A program made the position numbers and the translations under genes. A DNA stretch of 64,000 bases from Mikania micrantha. Lineage: Eukaryota; Streptophyta; Magnoliopsida; Asterales; Asteraceae. The notes under the pieces are model-generated. The model searched no databases, was not told the origin of the DNA, and saw only the letters and a list, made by a program, of their open reading frames with translations. Where the stretch lies: NCBI GenBank assembly GCA_009363875.1, contig CM018693.1, forward strand, positions 76,124,028-76,188,027. Direction: 5' to 3'. Shown here in pieces: positions 52,961 to 63,870 of this stretch; the stretch's first letter is position 1; each line of letters starts with the position of its first letter.

Positions 52961-55900
52961 ATGGCGAACTTAGTGTTTGGCGATAAACACAACATTTGTG
53001 CATATCTGGATCCCACTACCAAGAATGGTAAAGAGTTCAGACCAATGATTGAGTTTTTGAGAAGATCAAGGGTATATCATGCCATATCAAGTTCAGTTCA
53101 GATTTATCGTTCACATATTCAGAGTTTCTGGAGTTCTGCAAGAGTGATTACTGTAGATGATGTATATACTATTGATGCGAATGTGCTTGGACAAGCAATT
53201 CGTATCACTGAAGCTGATATCAGAAGAGTGTTACATTTTGGAGGTGAACCAGAGGGTATGACTCTCATTCCTGAGAGTTGTATCAAAGGTTGTTTTCTAC
53301 GTATTAGATACTTTGGAGTTTATAACTCCATTTCAGTGAAGAAGGGTAAGCTTCCTCTGCAGTACAAGTTTCTAGCACATGTGTTGCTGCATTGCCTTAG
53401 TATGAGGAAAGGCACATTTGATGAGATGAGAGATTTGATGCGATCTGCCATGGTTGCTCTCATATTGAACAAACCGTTCAATTTTTCTGGGATGATATTC
53501 AGATATATGTGTGACAACATCACCAAGGTTAAGGATAGATTCTACATGTATCCTAGATTCATACAGATGCTGATTGATGAGAGGATGCCTGAGGGGCAAT
53601 TGCCTAGGGAAGCTGGAGATTTGTTGAAGCTAAAGCATATGAATGACATTAGCTTGGGTCAAGTTAAAGTTTATCAAAGGACTGGAGATGCTGTTTTAGA
53701 GAAAAACTTGATTGCTCACTGTGCCAGGGCAAACTATGTTGCTCCTGAAGGTGATGCATGGAGGCATGCAGAGTCGGATTCTGACACTGAAGATGTGATT
53801 AGAGATGATACTGATGTTCCTCCTCCACCACCTCCAAGACAATCAAAGAAATCATCTGGTCAAACTTCTCAATCTACTCCACAAGTTCAAAATTCACAAG
53901 AGCCAAGTTCACAAGAGCCTTTAGAGGTTGATGATTCTGAAAAGCAAACTGAAGATGTTATTGCTGATGTTGATGAAGTTGAATCTTCTGATACTGAGTC
54001 AGAATTTGAGATGGTTCAAGAAGGAAATCAAATGGTGAAAAGAAGAAAGAGAAAGTTTGTTGAAAAAGATGCTGAAGAAAAAGAACAAAAAGATGATCCT
54101 AATTTTGTTGTTGAAGAGCCTGAGAGTTCAAGGCCTAAGAAATTAAAAAGAATGGCCAAGAGAGGGCCTTATGAGAAGAGAAAGACTAAGGCTACTAAGA
54201 CCAGTGTGTCTTCATCAGTTGTTACTTCAGTCTCTGCTTCTGTTTCACCAGTGATTGCTGCTGTTTCTGTTTCACCAGTGGTTACTACTGTTATTTCATC
54301 TTCTGATATTCATATATCTACTTCACAAACTCCAGAGTTTGTGAATGTAGCTTCTTTTGTGCCTTCTTTTGTGGAGACAACTACTGTGACTACTTCTTTC
54401 CCAGGATCTTCTATGCCTCAGGAATCAATTCCTAGAGATGACTTATTTTCTGGACTTGATGATTTAGGTGATATTCATTTTACAGATTATGATGATTCTG
54501 ATCTCAAAAGAAGAATATCTTTGTTGACTAAAGAAGTTGAAAGTTTGCAAAAGGAAAAGGAACAAGATGTTGGTTCTTCTGGATTGGATGAATTAAAAAC
54601 TCAGATGGAATTAATGTTTAAATGGAAAGAAGAGGAGGCTGCTGAAAAGAAAGCAATGAAAGACAAAATTTCTGAGTTAGAGTTTTTGGTAAAGTTACAA
54701 TTTGAGGATATTGTTGGATTGCAACATGAAAATTCGGAATTGAGATCTAAGATTGAAGATTTAGAAAAGAAAGTGACGAAATCAGAAGCATCAAGTTCTG
54801 GAATTGATAAAGAAGTTGTGAACATTGATGATGAAGAAGAGAAGAAAGAAGATGAAGATGAAGAAAAAGTTGATTATGGAGATACAGATGTGGATGAACA
54901 TTTAGATGATTTTGATTATCATGGAGATGATGAAGCAGATGGTGGTGCTGGTGGAGTTGCTGGAAATGTTGGTGGTTTAAATGCTATGACTGGAGCTTTG
55001 ATTGTTTATGATCATTCAAAGAATGTTACTGATGCAGCTCCTATTAGTGCAGTTTCGGATGATAGAGTCAGGGATTGTACTGAAAGTGATTCTGATGATT
55101 TGGTTGAAATGGAAAATGACAAGACTGTTGTTGATTACTCTCTGCCTACTTTTCTTGATTTATTTAAAATGCATTCTGATGTTGATTTACAGCGAAAGAT
55201 CATTGAAGTTCAAATTGATCAAGAAATTGAAGAAGGAGAAATTGTTGGGGATTACTCAATTCAGGAATATCAAAGTGTGTTTGATAATGATGATGATGAT
55301 GATTTGATATTTGATTTTGAGAAGGATGTTGATGATGATATGTCTGATTATGATAAAGATATTATTGATGAAGAATTGTTAGCTTTGGATTCTTTGAAGA
55401 AAATTTTTATAGCTGGGAGTATGTCAAGTTCTACATTGAATCCAGTTCGAGAAAAGACTAATTGGGATTATTGGCAAGATTTTGAAGATGAAAGAAAGTA
55501 CATAATTGCTCATTTACATTCTTTCAAGATTATGAGAGAGGTTTTTGAAGATAAGGATCCAGAAAACTTGTCTAAACAAGTTAAGAAGTTCAAGATTGGT
55601 TCTAAGTCTAAGATGAATGGAAAGATCATTAGTTATGGTTATTTTCATTATATTTCTGGAAGTTTAGCTGATAAAGGATGCTATGTGGTGAAGAGGACTG
55701 ATGGATGTCAATACTTTGGAAAAGCAATTGATTTAATGACATTACCAGTTTATGAGTGTAGAAGACTTTCACAGTTAAGGATGATCAAGCCTATTCAGAC
55801 TCGACATAATGAGATTTTTGAAAACTTGTTAAAGAAAGAGGCAAGGCATGGATGGAGTTTGTTATCTCCTCAATATAGAGAAAGATTCAAGAATTATCTG

Positions 55901-56416
55901 AAGCCAGTTGTTTATAAAAGACCAAGACTCAGAAAGGTTGAACAGAATTGGAATCCTTATTTCAAGTTCTGGTTTTATGATGAACAGAATTCTGAGTGTG
56001 TAATTGTTCTGAAGCAAGACAATGATTGGAGAGTTATAAGACTGTTTGATCCTATATGGATTGTTAATTGTTCAAGAAATGATATTGCTTTGTTGGATTC
56101 AGCTCAGATTTATGCTGAAGAAGGATGGCATGAGTATGGAGTCAGTTATAAAGATATGGCTATTCAATATCAAACCATTGCACAAATGTGTTTCACTTTG
56201 AAAATACATTCTGGTTGCAATTGGAATGATGTGAATTATCTTTACACTGAATTGATGCAAGTGCAGAAGGAAAGAGATGAACGAGATGCAAAGATTGAAG
56301 CTGAAAGATTAGCAAAGATTCCACGTTCTGTTGTAATTAGAGCGGTGGATAATGTGGTGACTGATATAGTTGAAGAATCAAGTGAAGTACAAGACAAAGC
56401 AGAAAATAAAGATTAA
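52961..56416 (+). CDS. S2: ORF3, large 3' protein of unknown function
   Basis: 1151 codons from ATG 52961 (MANLVFGDKHN); the frame is open from 52928. The N-terminal domain (residues 1 to about 215; SFWSSARV, FLAHVLLHCLS, NFSGMIFRYM, PRFIQMLIDER) matches S1 ORF3 along its length. It is followed by Glu/Lys-rich linkers and a Ser/Val-rich segment. A coiled coil lies at about 517-624, an acidic region at about 620-660, and a C-terminal domain from about 840 to 1100 shares the YVVKRTDGCQYFGKA block and its neighbours with S1. No signal peptide or hydrophobic membrane span is visible. I cannot assign a function. Conservation of both ends and of the upstream signals in two diverged elements suggests it is under selection. 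Confidence 0.87.
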   Translation: MANLVFGDKHNICAYLDPTTKNGKEFRPMIEFLRRSRVYHAISSSVQIYRSHIQSFWSSARVITVDDVYTIDANVLGQAIRITEADIRRVLHFGGEPEGMTLIPESCIKGCFLRIRYFGVYNSISVKKGKLPLQYKFLAHVLLHCLSMRKGTFDEMRDLMRSAMVALILNKPFNFSGMIFRYMCDNITKVKDRFYMYPRFIQMLIDERMPEGQLPREAGDLLKLKHMNDISLGQVKVYQRTGDAVLEKNLIAHCARANYVAPEGDAWRHAESDSDTEDVIRDDTDVPPPPPPRQSKKSSGQTSQSTPQVQNSQEPSSQEPLEVDDSEKQTEDVIADVDEVESSDTESEFEMVQEGNQMVKRRKRKFVEKDAEEKEQKDDPNFVVEEPESSRPKKLKRMAKRGPYEKRKTKATKTSVSSSVVTSVSASVSPVIAAVSVSPVVTTVISSSDIHISTSQTPEFVNVASFVPSFVETTTVTTSFPGSSMPQESIPRDDLFSGLDDLGDIHFTDYDDSDLKRRISLLTKEVESLQKEKEQDVGSSGLDELKTQMELMFKWKEEEAAEKKAMKDKISELEFLVKLQFEDIVGLQHENSELRSKIEDLEKKVTKSEASSSGIDKEVVNIDDEEEKKEDEDEEKVDYGDTDVDEHLDDFDYHGDDEADGGAGGVAGNVGGLNAMTGALIVYDHSKNVTDAAPISAVSDDRVRDCTESDSDDLVEMENDKTVVDYSLPTFLDLFKMHSDVDLQRKIIEVQIDQEIEEGEIVGDYSIQEYQSVFDNDDDDDLIFDFEKDVDDDMSDYDKDIIDEELLALDSLKKIFIAGSMSSSTLNPVREKTNWDYWQDFEDERKYIIAHLHSFKIMREVFEDKDPENLSKQVKKFKIGSKSKMNGKIISYGYFHYISGSLADKGCYVVKRTDGCQYFGKAIDLMTLPVYECRRLSQLRMIKPIQTRHNEIFENLLKKEARHGWSLLSPQYRERFKNYLKPVVYKRPRLRKVEQNWNPYFKFWFYDEQNSECVIVLKQDNDWRVIRLFDPIWIVNCSRNDIALLDSAQIYAEEGWHEYGVSYKDMAIQYQTIAQMCFTLKIHSGCNWNDVNYLYTELMQVQKERDERDAKIEAERLAKIPRSVVIRAVDNVVTDIVEESSEVQDKAENKD

Positions 56417-56435
56417 AAGATTTTGATAGCAAACA

Positions 56436-56448
56436 TTTAGGGGGAGTT
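56436..56448 (+). other. S2: polypurine tract
   Basis: TTTAGGGGGAGTT against the TG of the 3' LTR (56449). It is nearly identical to the S1 tract. Confidence 0.88.
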
Positions 56449-56533
56449 TGTTAGTACATATTTTGTAATTGTTTGCTATTCAAAAGATAGTTTTATTTAT
56501 ATTTGTAAAGGGTTCGCTGCTTTTTGTTAAGGT
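56449..56533 (+). repeat. S2: 3' LTR, cut short by element D
   Basis: The first 85 bp match the 5' LTR (TGTTAGTACATATTTTG...GTTAAGGT). Homology stops within the following TGGT. The rest is expected on the far side of D, outside the window. Confidence 0.8.
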
Positions 56534-57187
56534 TGGTCAACACTATTTTAACCCTTAGAACACACTTGTTCCAGCACAAAAAACTGCCCTCTTTCTTGCC
56601 CTTTTCTGCCAAGGATTAGAGAAGAAAAAGAAGATGCAATCTTTTATTTTTTTGAGATCAAATGAGATTAATGCCTTGTGTCTTTGATTGTCCATCTTAT
56701 GAAGCAATCTCCAAGTGATTGGTGGGTTTAAATCAGCCATTAAGGGCCGAAATTAAAGGGGTCCAATGAGGGGCTTGCCTTTTAAATTTTCCCATCCAAC
56801 TCATTTAACTTGATTTTAATTAATCCATTTAATTAAAATGTCATATGTATCAAGTATTTATTTAAAAACCTTTTAAATAAACTTGTAACATTAAACATGG
56901 AACAAGACATGGTATATCAACTTAATAATGTTATTTAACCTTTTAAATAACAATATAAAGTAATCTCTCAAAATAAATAAACCCATGTTATTTATTAATT
57001 CTCAAGTGCATCTATATAGAAAACCACTTTCTAAATGTATTAAGTGTTGTTATTTATTTAATTGATCAAATCAGTAAATAAATATTGCAGGTGTTTGTCT
57101 AGCTTGTTATTGGGTATGACCCGACTTGGATCATATCACACTAGCCACATCAACTTAATATGTATCTTGGGCAGATCGAATCCTACA
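56534..57187 (-). repeat. Element D: 3' LTR
   Basis: On the minus strand it begins TGTAGGATTCG at 57187, directly after a purine tract. It ends with CA if the left boundary is 56534 (plus-strand TGGTCAACAC). The left boundary is inferred from where S2 homology ends and from the need for TG...CA ends. The resulting LTR is 654 bp. The plus-strand ORFs here (for example 57062-57244) have no recognisable content. Confidence 0.6.
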
Positions 57188-57200
57188 ATCTCCCACTTGC
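57188..57200 (-). other. Element D: polypurine tract
   Basis: Minus strand GCAAGTGGGAGAT against the LTR start. This sets the right end of the 3' LTR. Confidence 0.7.
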
Positions 57201-57954
57201 ACAAGATTCATAGAAGATTGATGCAAGCAGCAAATAACGCCTAGCAACGGTTTGCTACTCCTAATGTATATGACTAAGTGCCATTCAATAACATCATCCT
57301 CTTCAAGTACCTTACTTGAATATGATTTAGGTGAATTAATCATTTTATCCTTTTGTTACAGATGTCATGTTAGATCCTGGAGACATAGAATTGTCATTCT
57401 CCGATGATTTAACTTTATCAGGCCTTAGACATCTTACTCTCAACGAATAAGAGGAACAAATTCCATCTTGACTACATACGTCTCTCACAATCACCTTATA
57501 TCGTACCTGAACTCAGTCTTATCTGCTGCCATGTTTCAGAACAGCAAAGAACTAAGCCAAAGTATGATACTTGGTGAATATCAAGACCCAATATGTATCT
57601 CAGGTCTGAGGATACTTATGATATTCGCCTTTACTCAATATTTCTTATGACTAATCACAAAGATTCCATGCAGAAATAATGAGAGCGGGTCAGTCCTATA
57701 TCTATATCCCATAGATATCAATGAACCTTGGTAGCAACCTTTTGTTTTATATTCATTCCTTATGAATATCAACCAATCCAAGTTCATAATAGTCTTACAT
57801 TCATATTTGTTCCCACAAATATGACCAACTACGGACATTTAGAATAAGTTACTTATTCATGGAGAAAACATGCAAAATTGGAACAGTAAAAGAAGATATA
57901 ATCATAGTATTAAGTCAAATTACATAAGTTCCGATATCCAAATACAAAATTTGA
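57201..57954 (-). other. Element D: noncoding region between pol and 3' LTR
   Basis: About 750 bp with no ORF that I can support. Words such as TTCATTCCTTATGAATAT and CATAGATATCAATG suggest small hairpins. Otherwise I see nothing in it. Confidence 0.5.
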
Positions 57955-60900
57955 TCAAGTCCAATCACTAGAATATCGAAGTCCTAAGGAACAAGTATGA
58001 CTATCATGCTTTGTCCTTTCAAGGAGCTTCGTGAATGGATCCGCAATGTTTTGATCGGTGTGAACTTTGCGAATACATATCTTTCCCTTTTCAACTCCAT
58101 CCCTTATGTAGTTGAACCTCCGTTCTATGTGCCGAGTCTTTTGATGAGCACGAGGTTCCTTGATTTGAGCAATGGCCCCCTCGTTATCACAAAAGATCTC
58201 TAGGGGGTCTTGAATGGTAGCAACAACCCCTAGATCGGCAATGAACTTCCTTAGCCATGCAGCCTCTTGAGCTGCCAATGAAACGGCGATGTATTCTGAT
58301 TCTGTTGTAGATAGTGCCACTACATCTTGCTTTGAGCTCTTCCAAGAGACCGCTCCTCCATTCATAATGAAGACATATCCCGACTGTGATCGTGAATCAT
58401 CTCGATCAGTTTGGAAACTCGCATCCATGTAACCCTTTACAACGAGTTCCTCCTCACCAGATCCATATATTAAGAACATATCCTTAGTGTTTCTAAGGTA
58501 TTTCAAAATACTTTTAACAGCCATCCAATGACTATTTCCAGGATTCTGTTGATATCTACTTGTCATGCTTAGAGCACATGACACGTCCGGCCTTGTACAT
58601 ATCATTGCATACATGATGGATCCTATAGCAGATGCATATGGGACTCCATTCATTCTTTCTTGCTCAACCTTTGAACTAGGGCATTGAGACGTGCTCAATA
58701 TAGTCCCCTTTTGAATAGGTACTAAACCTTTCTTAGAATTTTCCATCTTGAACCTTTTCAAGACTTTGTCAATGTATGCACTTTGGTTTAAACCTATTAA
58801 CCGCCTTGATCTATCCCTATAGATCTTTATTCCCAAGATATAGGCGGCTTCACCAAGATACTTAATGGAAAAACAGCTTCCAAGCCAGGTTTTTACACCT
58901 TCCAAGGTTGGAATGTCATTTCCAAATAGTAGAATGTCATCGACATATAATACAAGGAAAGTAATGATGCTCCCACTAGCCTTTTTATATACACAAGCTT
59001 CGTCAGCGTTTTTGATGAAGCCAAATTTCTTTACTTCATCATCAAAACGATGATTCCAACTTCTCGATGCTTGTTTCAATCCATAGATTGACTTCTTTAA
59101 CTTACATACCTTATTAGGATGTTTTGGATCGACGAAACCTTCAGGCTGTTCCATATGGACATCTTCCTCAAGATATCCATTAAGGAAAGCAGTTTTGACA
59201 TCCATTTGCCAAATCTCATAGTCATAATATGCAGCTATGGCAAACAATATCCTAATAGACTTTAGCATCGCAACAGGTGAGAAGGTTTCATCATAATCAA
59301 CGCCTTGAGTTTGAGTGTAACCTTTTGCTACAAGTCTAGCTTTATAAGTATCCAAGTTTCCATGCATATCGGTTTTCTTCTTGAAAACCCACTTACTTCC
59401 AACTACCTTGGACTTAATAGGTGGTGTAACCAATTCCCAAACTTGGTTATCATACATGGATTGCATCTCAATGTTCATGGCTTCTTGCCATTTGTCAAAA
59501 TCAGGTTTTGACATTGCATCACGGTATGTGGTTGGTTCATCGGAATCCACCACATAGCATCCATCCATGAAAAATCCATATCTCTCAGGAGGAACACTAA
59601 TTCTACCAGATATGCGAATGTTTTGTGTATCTTGATCATCCACATGATCATTCTCAACATCCTCATGTTGATTGCTAGTATCAACCAAATGTGTATCGTC
59701 TTGTGAATCTTGAACCTCTTCAAGTTCCACTGTTCTTCCACTAGTTCCTTCCGAAAGGAACTTAGTTTCCAAGAACTCTGCCTTTCGAGCAATAAACACT
59801 TTCTGCTCTGTTGGATCATAGAAATAATATCCCATACAATCTCTAGGATATCCAACAAAGATACACTTAGTGGATCGGGTTTGCAGTTTGTTTTGAGTGT
59901 ATTGCTTAGGATAAGCCTCACACCCCCAAACTTTTAAATATGAAAATGATGGAACCTTTCCATGCCATATTTCGAAAGGTGTCCTTTCCACTTTCTTGGT
60001 TGGGGCCATATTTAAAATACGGGCCGCGGAGAGCAAAGCGAAACCACAAAATGATAGAGGTAGTGTACTTCTAGCCATCATAGATCGAACCATATCCAAT
60101 AGAGTCCGATTCCTCCTCTCAGACACACCATTATGTTGTGGTGTTCCAGGTGGAGTAAGTTGTGAGACAATCCCACAACTTCTAAGATACTCTTGAAATT
60201 CACTACTTAGGTATTCACCTCCTCTATCGGTACGAAGAATCTTGACCGTTTTGTTGAGTTGATTTTCTACTTCATTTTTGAAGATTTTGAACATTTCAAA
60301 AGATTCATGTTTGTGCCTTAACAAGTACACATACCCATAACGACTATAGTCGTCGGTAAAGGTAATGAAGTATCTTTCACCATTCCTAGTCATTGGTTTA
60401 AAAGGTCCACATACATCTGAATGTATGATCCCTAATAAATCTTTTGCCCTTTCATTAGTCCCACTAAAAGGGGCCTTTGTCATTTTACCTTGTAAACAAG
60501 ACTCGCATACATCAAATGAATCATTTTCATTAGTTTTTAAAAGACCATTCTTTTGAAGTTTTTGCATGCGATTTTTGTTTATGTGTCCAAGGCGACAATG
60601 CCAAAGATAGGAATCACTCAAATCTAATTTGAGCCTTTTGGTGGTAGCTTGGTACATTGAGCTATGATATGTTGTGTTATCATGAACCAATTCATAAATA
60701 CCATTACAAGGCATAGCCTTAAAATAAAACATATGATTTAAAGAAACATGAATATCATTGTCAACAAACTTGAAATCATAACCATATTGTCTTAAAAGGG
60801 AAACTGAAATAATATTCCTAGTCAAACTAGGAGCATACAAAATATTTTTCAAAATAACTTCCAAACCATTTGGAAGCTTCAAAACATAGTCTCCTTGGGC

Positions 60901-61142
60901 TTCAACATGAACCTTTGCACCATTGCCCATGAAGAGACTTATTTCCCCTTTTGCATAATGTTCACTTCTTTTGAACCCCTGCAACAAATTGCAAATATGA
61001 GTTCCACATCCGGTATCTAGTACCCATGTGTTAGAAGAAATAACATTTAGCTCAACTTGTATCATAAAATTTGTACCTGAGGTTTGCCCCGCATCCCTCT
61101 TAGCTTTCAACTCTTTGAGATAGACCGGACAATTGCGTTTCC
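57955..61142 (-). pseudogene. Element D: copia pol, open but truncated at gag
   Basis: The minus-strand frame runs without a stop from the E junction at 61142 to the stop at 57955. It begins in the tail of a gag zinc knuckle (KRNCPVYLKELK). Then come protease VLDTGCGTHIC (Asp 61015-61017), GAG-pre-integrase (LWHCRLGH...CESCLQGK), and integrase with Asp 60415-60417, Asp 60226-60228 and Glu 60118-60120. Reverse transcriptase has YVDD (58936-58941), and RNase H (DASFQTDRDD...SWKSSKQDVV) follows. The apparent ATG at 61158 lies in element E and is not native. This is not a Sirevirus; the lineage is probably on the Angela/Tork side, but I am not sure. It is broken because gag is interrupted by E. 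Confidence 0.88.
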
Positions 61143-61790
61143 TGTAACATTTGTACATTTAGTCATGTAGTAGTGAACAGTGTTAGAACAGTGTGTATCC
61201 ATGTTCAGTCAGTCAATGTGAATCATGTGTCATTATGTGCTTGTGTGTTAGAATTTTCATCATTTAACAAGTATGTATTATTTATTTACAGTCGAGTTCA
61301 CTAGGCAAGAACAGTATTGTGTTATATCGAAACAGTGGTGGGCAGCGAGGGTGGGCAGCGAGAGTGAGCCCTATATATATACTGCGTTCGGTGTAACAGG
61401 ATAGTGTTGGTGCGTAGTGTCAAGACGAATATTATGACAATTAATTCAACAAGAATCGTAATACGTAAGCGAGACTGAGTATAGTTATGGGTGACGATCC
61501 ATAATGATACGAATGTTGAACTTATAATTATGATTAAACGACTTTAAATATTTTAATACGATCGGAAAACGTACGCGATTGCGGGTATACACGTAATTGT
61601 GAATGTTTAACGGTCCGACAACACACGAAGAGTAAAAATAATTATTTTAATTATTTTATATTTTTACAATTTTGAAACTCATCATTTTAATGAGTTTAGC
61701 AACTCTTTTTATTTAAAACCGCGTAAAATACGCGTTACGTGTCGGAAATGCGAACCGAGCGACCGAAACGGACCCGAATATCACTCGGGC

Positions 61791-61797
61791 TATAAAA
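61791..61797 (+). promoter_or_regulatory. Element E: LTR TATA box
   Basis: TATAAAA in GGCTATAAAAGCC, followed about 45 nt later by the CT-rich tract that begins the probable transcribed part. It is in a sensible place for the U3 promoter. Confidence 0.6.
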
Positions 61798-63870
61798 GCC
61801 TTGAACAAGGCTTAAACCTTCATTTATTACCTCACCAACTCACTCTCTCTCTACAATTTCGTCTACCCTCTCTCTCTAAGAAAACCGACTTCAAACGCGC
61901 ATAACTCGCTTATTTCTCAACGGATTTCGGAGTTCTTGGTGTCCACGCGAAGCCCACGACATCCTCTACACGAAAGTACAAGAAATCAGTGAGATTGACC
62001 TGCCAAAATCGAGGTATTTGTGCTTGAATGTTCACGAAAATTGGGTTTTTGTGTGTGTGTTCGTGAAACCCGACATATACCCGGTTCTTGCCCATTATCG
62101 GCTGAAATAACCACTTGCGAGTGTTGGGCTACGAGGATTAGAGGTATAGGAATGGTTAGATCAAAGAAAGAAGTCGCATGATGATGAAGATAACAGGTTC
62201 GCGAGGTGTGCAGAAACCACAGCAGGGGAACGAACCCTTTAGGGTTTTCTGGTCGAACCTTCATGATGGTGACATCTGCGGCGAACCATAGCGAACCAGC
62301 ACGGTTCGTGGGATATCAGACGAACCATTGGAAGGGGGAGATAGCCTCACGAACCTGGCATGCAGACGAATCTCACGAACCATCATCATGCCGAACCTTC
62401 TTTGATTGTGGCGAATCATTAAGGACTGCCGAACCATTTCACGAATCATCAGCTTTTCCAGACGAACCTTCCTTCGATCAGACATCCTAGGCGAACCCTG
62501 GCTTGATTGGCGAACCCTTCTCATGCATGCTACGAACCCTAAACCCTCTCAGCCGAACCATGGTGTCACCGAACCCTTTGGTGATATTGCCGAACCATAA
62601 GCAGTACCACGAACCCTCCTTGTTGCTACGAACCTTCATGCAATCGCTTAGCCTATGTCGAACCTTCACGAACCCATGATGCAGCAACACTAGGGCCGAA
62701 CCTTGTGGTATTATTTGGCCGAACCTAAGGCCAAAACCATAATAGGTTCGCTGCCAATGTTGTTCGGCCGAGCCATCACATGAAAGTTTCCCTATTGTCT
62801 TGACCCAATCCAATGTTAACTCGATCCAATTAGAGTCCATTTGGCCCATTATGATCTTGCGTGGCCCATTATTGCCTTAGAAGAATACATGGCCTACATG
62901 TACATTAGATGGCCCAACTAAATTCCTTAGGCCCAATCTAAGCCCATACGGCTCATTACGACCCACTTAGCCCGGTATTAGCCATGGTGTGATATAAGGC
63001 CTATATGCAAGTAATTGGGCCAACAACACATTCATTTGGCCCAAGTCCATATTCAATTGGACCATTATTAACTTAAATGGCCAATGGTGTGGACTATGAT
63101 GTAAAATGTCTATGAATTGACTTAGTTGGGTTAAGATTAACCTAAACTAATAATGAGATCAATTCATAAACATAAGAGTCTAAAACACTTAAACATATTC
63201 ATACATTTCATGTTGATCAAAGGTTAACCAAATTCTCAAACACATGTGAGGTGTACAATCAAGTTTGAAAACAAAAGAAAATTTCATATTCGTTTCTTGG
63301 ACCCATGATCAATCAAGTGATTCAAATCATAACTTTCAAGTTTCACAACAATCTTAATCATGAGAACAAGTTAGCATGTGATAATCAATCATGAGAACAC
63401 AAGTCAATCAATGAATCAAAGTCTATACAATTATAAATCCTATATCTTTTGTATGATTACAATGTTATAGGAATCAATTAGAAGTCCTGTTTGCTACTTG
63501 CTATCTGTTTTAGTTCAGAGTCTACTGCAGACAGGTGAGAACTTTAGCCCCTCTTTTACTGTTTTTATAACTGTTTTGGGGTGGAACACGTGATCAAAAC
63601 AATCGTTTACAATCATATTTCATTACACCAGGTGTGTGTATGCTTATAAACACTATGGGTTCATTGTACGAATCCTGGGAATTCATCAACTGTTTTAAAG
63701 GACTTATCAATTACTAAACTCTTCTCACTAAAAAGGTTTTATAAGGGATCTTTAAACTGTTTTGTAACAGATTTTACTCAAATGTATTTATGAAGGATAA
63801 ACACTTTTAAATAAATGATTTTATAAACTCTTTTGTTATAAACCTTGTTGTTACACAAGGTCACTATTTT

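Larger units (their letters stand above)
43309..56533 (+). mobile_element. S2: Ty1/copia Sirevirus with intact gag, pol and ORF3
   Basis: Plus-strand element: 5' LTR 43309-43802, tRNA-Met primer site, leader, gag (999 aa), pol (1113 aa), spacer, ORF3 (1151 aa), polypurine tract and the first 85 bp of the 3' LTR. After 56533 the LTR is cut by element D, so its far end and right target duplication are not visible; the left flank is TTCAA. It is related to S1 in every protein but clearly diverged, with a different repeat word. All three ORFs are open, so at the protein level it looks competent. Confidence 0.9.

Noticed and set aside
56537..57954. A possible host gene between S2 and D pol
   Set aside because: The ORFs are short and featureless. 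The segment is explained by D's LTR, polypurine tract and 3' noncoding region.
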